Origin: an uncultured Porphyromonadaceae bacterium
GTDB lineage: Bacteria > Bacteroidota > Bacteroidia > Bacteroidales > Barnesiellaceae_A
Length of the DNA stretch: 64,000 bases
Assembly: GCA_900538705.1 (NCBI GenBank)
Contig: UPZG01000006.1
Coordinates: forward strand, 1 to 64,000
Direction of reading: 5' to 3'
Positions 43,177 to 51,489 of the stretch are shown here, piece by piece; the stretch's first letter is position 1; every line of letters starts with the position of its first letter. The notes beneath the pieces are model-generated. The model was given only the letters and a program-made list of their open reading frames with translations. It was not told the DNA's origin and ran no database searches. A program made the position numbers and the translations under genes.

Positions 43177-43827
43177 ATGACTAACCTTGAAACTAATATG
43201 AATATAAAATTACCCGAGCCTACGCTGCGAAGATTGCCGTGGTACTTGGCGTATGTAAAATTGGTGCAAGGCAAGGGAGCTGAATATATATCGTCTACTC
43301 AAATATCAAAAGCTATCAATGTAGACTCCTCGCAAATAGCCAAAGACCTCTCTTTTATTAACATTTCGGGTAAAACCCGGGTGGGGTATGAAGTGGCTTC
43401 GTTGGTAGATGTGTTGGAAGATTTCCTTGGCTTTACGGCAAAACACCGTGCTATAGTGTATGGTGTAGGACGTTTGGGGGCAGCGTTGATGCAAGATACC
43501 GGTTTGTTGCAATACGGGCTTGATGTTGTGGCCGGCTTCGATGTAAGAGAGTTGCCTGAAAATGCCAATGTCAATGGCATACCGGTTTTCCATATATCGC
43601 AATTTGCCGAACAACGTGCCGCTTTGGATGCCAAGATAGGCATTCTTACCGTACCTGTAGAATGTGCGCAGGAAGCTACTGATTATATGGTGGCTAACGG
43701 AATAAAGGCTATCTGGAATTTTACACCGTATCGCATACATGTGCCTGAGAATGTCGTGATACAAAATACTTCTATATATGCCCATCTGGCAGTAATGTTT
43801 AATCGTATGAACAATATAAACGAATAG
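43177..43827 (+). CDS. rex: Redox-sensing transcriptional repressor Rex
   Basis: Senses the NADH/NAD ratio and represses fermentation and respiration genes. The 216-residue protein has an N-terminal winged helix (LPWYLAYVKLVQ, ISSTQISKAINVDSSQIAKD, residues about 19-63), then a Rossmann domain with YGVGRLGAALMQ (GxGxxG) and a C-terminal swap helix. The RVGYEV segment after the wing is typical of Rex. An in-frame ATG eight codons in (43198) could also be the start. It is followed after 8 bases by the FAH-family gene and then the second porU, so rex probably heads an operon that ends in T9SS genes. Confidence 0.95.
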   Translation: MTNLETNMNIKLPEPTLRRLPWYLAYVKLVQGKGAEYISSTQISKAINVDSSQIAKDLSFINISGKTRVGYEVASLVDVLEDFLGFTAKHRAIVYGVGRLGAALMQDTGLLQYGLDVVAGFDVRELPENANVNGIPVFHISQFAEQRAALDAKIGILTVPVECAQEATDYMVANGIKAIWNFTPYRIHVPENVVIQNTSIYAHLAVMFNRMNNINE

Positions 43828-43835
43828 CCGATAAA

Positions 43836-44453
43836 ATGAAAATTATTGCCGTAGGCTGGAATTACAGGTTGCACAATAAGGAGATGGGTCGTGAGGATAA
43901 GCCTGCGGCTCTTACGGTATTTATGAAGCCTGAGACGGCTCTGCTTAAAGATGGCAAGCCCTTTTTTTTACCACATTTCTCAGAACGGATAGAACATGAA
44001 GCCGAAGTGGTCGTGAGAATATGCCGTGTAGGTAAAAATATTGCTCCACGATTTGCCTGTCGTTATTACGATGCTATTACTTTGGGAGTAGATTTTACAG
44101 CCCGCGATTTACAGGCCCGGTTGCGAGAGCAAGGAGCTCCGTGGGAGATTGCCAAGGCATTTGACGGGTCGGCTGCATTGGGTACATGGATAGATAAGAC
44201 ATCGTTACCATCGTTGGACGAGGGCATACCATTCTCGTTGCAGATAAACGGTACGACTGTGCAGTCGGGCAATACTCGCGACATGATATATGGTATAGAT
44301 GATATTATAGCTTATGTGAGCCGCTTTTTTACGTTGAAGATGGGCGATATTATTTATACCGGAACACCACAAGGCGTGGGAGCCGTACATATCGATGACC
44401 ATGTGACAGGATATTTAGGCGATAACAAAGTTTTGGAATTTAATGTGAAATAA
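43836..44453 (+). CDS. Fumarylacetoacetate hydrolase family protein
   Basis: A 205-residue member of the short FAH superfamily (hydratases, decarboxylases and acylpyruvases such as YcgM/FAHD1). Metal ligands are expected in RIEHEAEVVVRI (E-x-E type) and the aspartate of GVDFTARDLQARLRE; the family signature GTPQGVGAVHIDD is near residue 177. Cytosolic; exact substrate unknown, with acylpyruvate or oxaloacetate as candidates from family knowledge. It is 8 bases after rex and 3 bases before the second porU. Confidence 0.9.
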   Translation: MKIIAVGWNYRLHNKEMGREDKPAALTVFMKPETALLKDGKPFFLPHFSERIEHEAEVVVRICRVGKNIAPRFACRYYDAITLGVDFTARDLQARLREQGAPWEIAKAFDGSAALGTWIDKTSLPSLDEGIPFSLQINGTTVQSGNTRDMIYGIDDIIAYVSRFFTLKMGDIIYTGTPQGVGAVHIDDHVTGYLGDNKVLEFNVK

Positions 44454-44456
44454 AAT

Positions 44457-47400
44457 ATGACTTTATTGAAAACGATAATAAATTCGTATGTATCGACGAA
44501 ACTGAAATCTCTCTCATTCTTTGCAACATTGGTTTTGACAGCTGTTTTTACGCCTCAAGTTGAAGCCCTTCCTGCGGCTCACTATGCCGACTGTTCTGTG
44601 CTAAGTAGTGGTAGATGGGTGAAAATAGCAGTTAGTGAGCGCGGTGTGTATCGTATCGATGCTGCCACATTGCAAGCGTGGGGCTTTGCCGATGCCTCTA
44701 CGGTATGTGTGTATGGTAAAGATGGATATATGCTGCCCGAGACGTTTTCCTCGGATGATACTGACGATTTGGAGCAGATACCATCGTATGTCGATGGAGA
44801 TGACTTGTATTTTTATGCATCTGGTCAGGTGCAATGGGAGTATGATGCATTATATTCATGGTGTCATACCAACAACTATTACTCCGATGTGTCATATTAT
44901 TTTCTTACGGCCGATGCCACTCCCGTGCGCATGGAAACTGTCGTAGCCGACAATATAACGGCCGACATGCAACCCATAACCACTTTCGAGGAGTATATGG
45001 TACATGAGAAAGACAGTATATGTCTGGGACAAACAGGCCGAATGTATGTGGGCGAAAATCTGTTGCAGTCGACAACTCTTTCATTACAGGCTCCTGGTAT
45101 TGTAGGTGACGAAATGAATATTTTTGTAGCATTGGCTGCCAATTCCAGTTCTTCTTATACTTTGCCGGTGATGGTTGGTAGCGAGTCTTTACAGCCTGCT
45201 ATATCGGTGAGTGCTGCTGACTCTTATACATACGCCAAGGAGGGACGCCGTCTCTACACTATTCCTGCCACTGAGCAAGTCGATATGACGTTTGCTGCAT
45301 CAGGGTCGGGAACGCTCAATTCTTATTATCTCGATTTTATACGATTGATATACGACCGCAATTTGTCGTTAGAAGGTGGACAGTTACAATTCCGCAATGA
45401 TAATACGGCTGGATACTTTGCCATAGATATAAATGACAAACTTCCCGGTGATGTGAGCGTGTGGAATGTCTCGGATGTGGTAAAGCCTCATGTCGTAACA
45501 ACTGCTTTGGTAGATGATAAACTAGCTTTTGTACCTGAAGGGGCACGTGTAGAGTACGTCGTCTTCGACAGAGCTGCTCAATTGCTAACACCGCAGTATG
45601 TGGGGGTTGTAGAAAACCAAAACCTGCATGGTATTGCATATATTCCCGATATGGTGATAGTGACGACTCGCTACTTTATGAAAGAAGCTGAGCGCATAGC
45701 TGAATATCATCGTACGCAGGATAATATGAAGGTTATCGTATGTGACCAATTGACTGTGTTTAATGAATTTTCGGGAGGAACACCCGATGCGACAGCCATA
45801 CGTCGTATGATGAAGATGTTTTACGACCGAGCAACGGCCGGTTATGGAAGCGCTCCCCGTTATTTGCTCCTTTTTGGTAAGGGTTCGTACAACAACAGGG
45901 CTATTGCGGGGGCTATGCACAACGAAGATAACCGTTTACTTGTAACGTATCAGTCGGAGAGTAGCACCGACTCGCGCTATTCGTATGTGACCGACGATTA
46001 TTTTGCGTTTTTGGCCGATGACTCGGGTGAAGACCTTACGTCTGATGTCATGCAGATAGGTGTAGGTCGCATGCCTGTGTCGAATAGTATAGAGGCCGGC
46101 AACGTATACGATAAGTTGATGCGTTATGTCAAGCAAGAGCCGTTGAGAAATCTATGGAAAAACAAATGTTGCTTTATAGGTTATAATGGCGATAGCAACT
46201 TGCATATACGTCAGATAGATAATGTGTCGGAGCAGACTATAGAAGCCGAGCAAAAACACATGATTATTGATAAAGTATATCTGAGTGCTTATGCATCGAC
46301 AGAACAGGAGTCGTTTATCGGTGCGCGCGACCGTATGTATCGGGATTTTGATGAGGGTGCAGTATTGTATGATTATATGGGACATGCCGGGCCACAAGCT
46401 ATAGAAGGACTGATGACAATAGCCGACTCAAGAGCCCTTACCAATAAAATTCTACCCATTTTTATCACTGCTACTTGTGATGTGTGCCCCTTCGATAAGG
46501 ATGAGTTATCGTTTGGCGAGGAACTTTTCAAAAATGCCAATGGCGGTTTTATCGCTTTATACACAACGACACGTACGGTTTATACCAATGGAAATGAGGA
46601 TATAAATCGTGAATTGTTGCGACAATTTTTTGTTCCCGGTATAGATGGAAAGATACGTGTGGGAGATGTGATGCGTCTTGCCAAGGAGAAGCTTACGACC
46701 AATAGCAACGGAGCGAAGGTAAGCGACCCTAATAAGTTGAAATATTGTTTGATAGGAGACCCCGCAATGGCTATACCGTTGCCATCGCATGATATAGTTG
46801 TAGAGAGCATCAACGGTGAGCCCGTGGGAGACAATTCCCAAGCTGTATTGCCGGCCAATAGCGTAGTAACTATATCGGGTGCCATATACAGGCCCGACGG
46901 GGAGGCTGCCACCGACTTCAACGGCGTGATATGTTATGAGGTGTATGATGCCGAGACGGTAGGTACGTCGGTAGAGACCATCGGCTCGTCGTCGCTCGAA
47001 ATGAATTTCAATACCCGCAGCTACAAGTTGGCGTTTGCGGCCGATACGGTCGTGAACGGCAGGTTTGAGGCGACATTCCGTCTGCCTGCGCAATGTTTGC
47101 AAAGCGATGGGACGGGGCTTATCTCGCTCTATGCCTATAGTAATGACCATAGTGTAGAGGCCAAGGGCTATAACGAGTCATTCGTTATATCTGATACCGA
47201 CAGTACGGTAGTACCCGATGAGACAGCTCCCGAGATAAGTAATGTATGGATAGATTCGTCTGACTTCTGCGAGGGCGATGCTGTTCCGTCGTCTACGGTA
47301 TTCCATTGTGACATATCGGACGAGGAAAGCGGTATCACTGTCAATGAAATTTCTGTAGGGAAAGGAGCTGCTTTGTGGCTCGATGGTAGTGTGCTTTGCA

Positions 47401-47855
47401 GTGACTTGTCGGGGCAGTATTCGCCGGCTTTAGGTTTTGGTAGCGGCAGTATAGATTATACGTTGAGTAATCTGAGTGTTGGCAGTCATACGCTTACAAT
47501 ACGAGTATTCGATAATGCCGGCAATTCGGCCGAACGTAGTGTATCGTTTATTGTAGAGGCTCCTGTATCGCCCGACTATGAACTGAGTCTCGATACAGAT
47601 GTCGTTACAGAACAGGCTCTCATGAGTGTAAGTGGTGCTGTAGAAGATGGCATGGTGGTACGCTATGTTGTGGTTGATGCCCATACCGGCGAAGAGGTAT
47701 GGACAGAGGAGACTACCTCTTTGCAAACGATATGGAATATCACTGCGAATGGCAAAAATATACTTCCAGGCGATTATCTTTGCCGAGCATATATTACGTT
47801 GAGAGACAATTATATAGTTACACCTGACAAAAAAATAGTAGTGTTGGGGCAATAA
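44457..47855 (+). CDS. Type IX secretion C25 sortase-like protease PorU, copy 2
   Basis: Second gingipain-family protein, 1132 residues, similar in plan to copy 1: signal peptide (LSFFATLVLTAVFTPQVEA), opening ALPAAHYADCSVLSSGRW that mirrors copy 1's ALPVSHYAAHSVLSSGYW, a C25 core with His643 in DYMGHAGPQ and Cys674 in FITATCDVCPFD, and a C-terminal FlgD-like Ig fold. Spacing of the dyad is 31 residues rather than 33. Since it directly precedes porV, as porU does in Porphyromonas, this copy may be the orthologue and copy 1 the extra one, or the reverse; a tree is needed. It is translated from a rex-FAH-porU run with a 3-base gap. Confidence 0.86.
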   Translation: MTLLKTIINSYVSTKLKSLSFFATLVLTAVFTPQVEALPAAHYADCSVLSSGRWVKIAVSERGVYRIDAATLQAWGFADASTVCVYGKDGYMLPETFSSDDTDDLEQIPSYVDGDDLYFYASGQVQWEYDALYSWCHTNNYYSDVSYYFLTADATPVRMETVVADNITADMQPITTFEEYMVHEKDSICLGQTGRMYVGENLLQSTTLSLQAPGIVGDEMNIFVALAANSSSSYTLPVMVGSESLQPAISVSAADSYTYAKEGRRLYTIPATEQVDMTFAASGSGTLNSYYLDFIRLIYDRNLSLEGGQLQFRNDNTAGYFAIDINDKLPGDVSVWNVSDVVKPHVVTTALVDDKLAFVPEGARVEYVVFDRAAQLLTPQYVGVVENQNLHGIAYIPDMVIVTTRYFMKEAERIAEYHRTQDNMKVIVCDQLTVFNEFSGGTPDATAIRRMMKMFYDRATAGYGSAPRYLLLFGKGSYNNRAIAGAMHNEDNRLLVTYQSESSTDSRYSYVTDDYFAFLADDSGEDLTSDVMQIGVGRMPVSNSIEAGNVYDKLMRYVKQEPLRNLWKNKCCFIGYNGDSNLHIRQIDNVSEQTIEAEQKHMIIDKVYLSAYASTEQESFIGARDRMYRDFDEGAVLYDYMGHAGPQAIEGLMTIADSRALTNKILPIFITATCDVCPFDKDELSFGEELFKNANGGFIALYTTTRTVYTNGNEDINRELLRQFFVPGIDGKIRVGDVMRLAKEKLTTNSNGAKVSDPNKLKYCLIGDPAMAIPLPSHDIVVESINGEPVGDNSQAVLPANSVVTISGAIYRPDGEAATDFNGVICYEVYDAETVGTSVETIGSSSLEMNFNTRSYKLAFAADTVVNGRFEATFRLPAQCLQSDGTGLISLYAYSNDHSVEAKGYNESFVISDTDSTVVPDETAPEISNVWIDSSDFCEGDAVPSSTVFHCDISDEESGITVNEISVGKGAALWLDGSVLCSDLSGQYSPALGFGSGSIDYTLSNLSVGSHTLTIRVFDNAGNSAERSVSFIVEAPVSPDYELSLDTDVVTEQALMSVSGAVEDGMVVRYVVVDAHTGEEVWTEETTSLQTIWNITANGKNILPGDYLCRAYITLRDNYIVTPDKKIVVLGQ

Positions 47856-47877
47856 ACAGAGCTCTTTTCTGTTTATT
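47851..47877 (+). terminator. AT-rich hairpin overlapping the porU copy 2 stop codon
   Basis: A 10-bp stem (AATAAACAGA with its complement) around a 7-base loop, including the TAA stop of copy 2, 30 bases before porV. It lacks a T tract, so it may attenuate or process the transcript between porU and porV rather than stop it. Confidence 0.4.
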
Positions 47878-47906
47878 AAAATGACTTATATAATCTCTTT
47901 TACTAC

Positions 47907-49136
47907 ATGAAGAAAATAATCTTATTCATACTTGTGGCGGCTGCAACTGTGATGCCGCAAGTGGCCAAGGGACAGGGTGAGGTAGTACGGCAATTCAATC
48001 CTGTCAATACGGGAGCTACGTCGCTTACCATTGCGCCCGATGCACGCGGTGCAGGTATGGGTGATATAGGTGCAGCTACCGACCCCGATGTAAACTCGCA
48101 GTTCTGGAACGCATCGAAGTATGCTTTTGCATATAGCGATGGCGGTATAGGAATATCTTACACGCCTTGGTTGAGCAAACTCGTCAACGATATATACCTT
48201 GCCAATCTCAGTGGATACTGGAAGTTTGGCGAAGGAAGTCCGCAAGCCGTAAGTGCATCGTTACGCTATTTCTCGCTGGGTAGTATTGTGCTTACCAACC
48301 AGAGCGGCGATGAGGTAAACTCTATCAATCCGTTTGAAATGGCAGTCGATTTGGGTTACTCGCGTAAGTTGTCGGAGAGTTTTTCTATGGGTGTTGTGTT
48401 ACGCTATATCTACTCAGACCTCGGGTTCCAGTATGATGAAAGTGGTAGCGCTACCGGGAGGGTGAGCGGAGCATCGGCATTTGGTGCCGATATATCGTGG
48501 TATTATACCTCATATCCTGTGATAGCCCGCAACGAGTGCCAGTGGTCGTGGGGTATGAATATATCGAACATAGGTTCAAAGATAGCCTATGACAATGGTA
48601 ATGAGTCAACGTTCCTGCCTACCAACCTTAAGCTGGGAACGAGCTTCCTGTTCCCTATTGCCGATGCAAAGAATACGTTGTCTATCAATCTCGATGTCAA
48701 CAAGCTGCTTGTACCTACGGCTCCGCAGGAATATCAATTCCAGACGACAGACGAGAATGGTAATACCGTTACCGATGAGGCCGCTTTTACAGCTGCACAA
48801 GAGAATTATAACAATATGTCGCCTTTTGAGGGTATTGTAAAATCGTTTTACGATGCTCCCGGTGGGTTTAGTGAAGAGCTGAGGGAGATAAATTTCTCGG
48901 TAGGTCTCGAATATGCTTATAACCGTCAGTTCTATTTGCGCGCTGGTTATTATTATGAAGATAAATACAAGGGTAACCGCCAGTTCTTCTCTTTTGGTGC
49001 CAGCTTTGCATACAGCGTATTGCAGATAGATGCTGCATACCTTTTGGCTACGGCTGCATCGAGCCCCTTGGACCAGACGTTGCGTTTTACGCTTTCGTTT
49101 GACCTCGAAGGTATTAAAAACCTCATACGTCGCTAG
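47907..49136 (+). CDS. porV: Type IX secretion system outer-membrane protein PorV
   Basis: Beta-barrel of the OmpP1/FadL type (409 residues) that receives type IX cargo at the outer membrane and shuttles it to PorU. A signal peptide ends near residue 22 (AAATVMPQVAKGQ). The mature start reads ATSLTIAPDARGAGMGDIGAA followed by PDVNSQFWNASKYAFA, the best-known PorV signature. Repeated Gly/aromatic strands run to the C-terminus, which ends FTLSFDLEGIKNLIRR. It lies 51 bases after the second porU and 5 bases before ispF. Confidence 0.93.
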   Translation: MKKIILFILVAAATVMPQVAKGQGEVVRQFNPVNTGATSLTIAPDARGAGMGDIGAATDPDVNSQFWNASKYAFAYSDGGIGISYTPWLSKLVNDIYLANLSGYWKFGEGSPQAVSASLRYFSLGSIVLTNQSGDEVNSINPFEMAVDLGYSRKLSESFSMGVVLRYIYSDLGFQYDESGSATGRVSGASAFGADISWYYTSYPVIARNECQWSWGMNISNIGSKIAYDNGNESTFLPTNLKLGTSFLFPIADAKNTLSINLDVNKLLVPTAPQEYQFQTTDENGNTVTDEAAFTAAQENYNNMSPFEGIVKSFYDAPGGFSEELREINFSVGLEYAYNRQFYLRAGYYYEDKYKGNRQFFSFGASFAYSVLQIDAAYLLATAASSPLDQTLRFTLSFDLEGIKNLIRR

Positions 49137-49141
49137 TAGTT

Positions 49142-49621
49142 ATGAAAATAAGAGTGGGCATGGGATATGATGTGCATCGCTTTGCCGCGGGGCGCGTGTT
49201 ATGGTTGGGCGGCATACGCATCGACCATCCGATGGGCTTGCTGGGGCACTCAGATGCCGATGTTGTGATACATGCATTGTGCGATGCTATGTTGGGAGCT
49301 GCCAATATGCGCGATATAGGTTATCACTTTCCCGATACATCGGGCGAGTTTGCCGGTATAGACAGTAAGATACTGTTGCAACGCACCGTGTTGTTGCTCT
49401 CATCAAAGGGCTATCGTGTGGGTAATGCCGATATTACCGTGTGTGCCGAGCGACCCAAACTCAACAAATATATACCAGCCATGCAGGCTGTACTTGCCGA
49501 TTGTATGGGCGTCGATGTAGAAGATGTATCTATCAAAGCTACTACAACCGAGAAGTTAGGCTTTGTAGGTCGTGAAGAGGGTATAGCTGCTTATGCAGTG
49601 GTGCTCATAGAAAAATGCTGA
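49142..49621 (+). CDS. ispF: 2-C-methyl-D-erythritol 2,4-cyclodiphosphate synthase
   Basis: MEP-pathway enzyme that cyclises CDP-ME 2-phosphate, a step towards isoprenoids. The 159-residue protein shows the metal-binding GYDVHRF (Asp8, His10) and the GHSDADVVIHALCDA segment with the second His. The C-terminal IKATTTEKLGFVGREEGIAAYA is also diagnostic. Length is exact for the family. It is tightly packed between porV and the membrane protein gene. Confidence 0.97.
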   Translation: MKIRVGMGYDVHRFAAGRVLWLGGIRIDHPMGLLGHSDADVVIHALCDAMLGAANMRDIGYHFPDTSGEFAGIDSKILLQRTVLLLSSKGYRVGNADITVCAERPKLNKYIPAMQAVLADCMGVDVEDVSIKATTTEKLGFVGREEGIAAYAVVLIEKC

Positions 49622-49628
49622 TGGTGCT

Positions 49629-51389
49629 ATGTCGTCGTTGCAACGTTCTATACGAAACGTTATAGCTTCTATTGAGGCGCATCCTCGTACCAGTATGTGG
49701 TGTACGGCGTTGTTTGCCGTAGCATACTATTTGATAGTGGCGTTGCAAGGACTTGACTATGCCGACGAAGGCTTTTCGTTGACATTCTATCAACAAATCT
49801 TCTCTCATCCCGAGGATGTAGAATATCTTTTCCTTTACTATTTGACAGGCCTGTTAGGTGGCGTATGGGAGTCACTTTTCGGGCAATGGGGAAATTACGG
49901 TTTCCGTGTGCTGTTTGCAATCGTGTCGGGGTGCAATGTGCTTGTTGCATTCTCTATTTTGCGGCGTTACTTGCCTGTATTGACCGTTGTGCTTGGTTGT
50001 CTTGCTTCTGTCTTGTGGCCAGGCTTGTGTTTGTATTATTTCAATCACGATTGTCTGACAGTACTGTTGTTTTTGCTTTCGGTATGGGCATTGTTACGTG
50101 GAATAGAACAAAATCCACGTTGGCTCTATCTTGCCGGCTTTTTACTGATGCTCAACGCATTTACCCGTTTGCCTAATGTTACAGCTTTTGTCTTGGTGCT
50201 GTTGCCGTTGGTAGAGGCAATGTATTCGGGGGCTCACTGGCGGGCTGCTGCAAACATGCTGCGCATTGTAGTTGGTATGTTTGTCGGTTTAGCGGTGATG
50301 TGTGGTGTAATGTTTCTGTTGGGACATCAGTCGGTTTTCTTGTCCTCATTGGAGTCGTTGTTTGTTATGAGTGGCGACAGTTCCGATACGCATAGTATCA
50401 CAAATCTCCTTTCGAGCTATGCCTATGCCTATAAAAGTATTATAACCATAACGATATATGGATTTCTGGTTGCATTGGTATATGTAGCCGGTACACAACT
50501 GATAAAGATCAAAGGAATTACGCTGATAGCTGGCGTTTGTTGTGTAGTGTTGCTTTATGGATTGTTGTCGCGCAATGCATACGGTATGTGGGGCGCAGTG
50601 GTGTCGGGGTCGATCATATATACACTGAGCCGTTATAAAAGCTGCCAGCATGTATTGTTAGGAATATCTTCGTTGGTTTTCCTGCTTTTGATACCTATGG
50701 GTGGCGACTCTTACTATAATGTATGCAATTCTTGCCTGTGGTTGGGAATGCCTTTGTTGGTGAGCCTCTTCAGACAACCTGTCAAGTGGGAGGTTTCCTT
50801 CAAAGATGGTTATTCGCGGATATGGCGTATAGGATTGAATATTGTAAACAAACGGCATCTTTGTTATATTGCCGGTGTAACTTTCCTCGTTTGTGTAGTG
50901 ATGCAGAGTGACTGCTATTTTGACAATGGTAGCAAGTTGTATAAGCGTTTCCGTCCGCACACGGTTGGTCTTGTGACGACATACACGACTCGCGAGCGGG
51001 CAGAAATTACTGACGATGTAGTTGCAGCCATCAAGGCTCATAAGATTGAGGGCGATTATCTCCTGGTCTTTGATAATGCTCCCATGTTGCATTATCTGAC
51101 AGGGTTGAAACCCTATTTAGGTTCTCCATGGGGAACGTTTTGGGGAGAAAATATGTTTGAGGATCAACTGTTCCGTTCAGAAAACAGTTCTCGCCCATTA
51201 CCTTTGATAGCCGTGCCCCGGTTTTATTATGAAGATTTGTCTCCTGTAGATTATTTCGATGTTACCGAATGGCCTCGAATGGCGGGTAAAGCCAAAGTAT
51301 TGTTACGTTTTATGAGGCGTAATGGATATCGAGAAGTTTATTCAGACCCTTACATTTTGCTATATGTGCCGTATGACGGTGTTGTATAG
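49629..51389 (+). CDS. Polytopic membrane protein, GT-C/ArnT-like
   Basis: A 586-residue integral membrane protein with about 10-12 hydrophobic segments in the first 440 residues and a C-terminal soluble domain of about 150 residues. Near the N-terminus GLDYADEGFSLTFYQQ contains an acidic pair in the first periplasmic loop, a placement seen in GT-C glycosyltransferases (PMT/ArnT-like), so a lipid-sugar dependent transferase is plausible. The C-terminal YLLVFDNAPMLHYLTGLKPY part is also seen in that type. I do not recognise the exact family. It is 7 bases after ispF, and ends before a strong terminator. Confidence 0.75.
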   Translation: MSSLQRSIRNVIASIEAHPRTSMWCTALFAVAYYLIVALQGLDYADEGFSLTFYQQIFSHPEDVEYLFLYYLTGLLGGVWESLFGQWGNYGFRVLFAIVSGCNVLVAFSILRRYLPVLTVVLGCLASVLWPGLCLYYFNHDCLTVLLFLLSVWALLRGIEQNPRWLYLAGFLLMLNAFTRLPNVTAFVLVLLPLVEAMYSGAHWRAAANMLRIVVGMFVGLAVMCGVMFLLGHQSVFLSSLESLFVMSGDSSDTHSITNLLSSYAYAYKSIITITIYGFLVALVYVAGTQLIKIKGITLIAGVCCVVLLYGLLSRNAYGMWGAVVSGSIIYTLSRYKSCQHVLLGISSLVFLLLIPMGGDSYYNVCNSCLWLGMPLLVSLFRQPVKWEVSFKDGYSRIWRIGLNIVNKRHLCYIAGVTFLVCVVMQSDCYFDNGSKLYKRFRPHTVGLVTTYTTRERAEITDDVVAAIKAHKIEGDYLLVFDNAPMLHYLTGLKPYLGSPWGTFWGENMFEDQLFRSENSSRPLPLIAVPRFYYEDLSPVDYFDVTEWPRMAGKAKVLLRFMRRNGYREVYSDPYILLYVPYDGVV

Positions 51390-51414
51390 GAGGTTTTAAT
51401 TGTTTTGGCAACAA

Positions 51415-51462
51415 AATCAATCAGGCGGCTCGATTACTTCAAATCGAGCCGCCTGATTGATT
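51415..51462. terminator. Long perfect-stem bidirectional terminator
   Basis: A 21-bp perfect inverted repeat around a 6-base loop (ACTTCA), between the convergent membrane protein gene and valS. The core GGCGGCTCGATT pairs with AATCGAGCCGCC. It is unusually long and GC-rich in the core. Confidence 0.8.
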
Positions 51463-51489
51463 ATTGCGCATTATGAATAAAGCGTGCCG

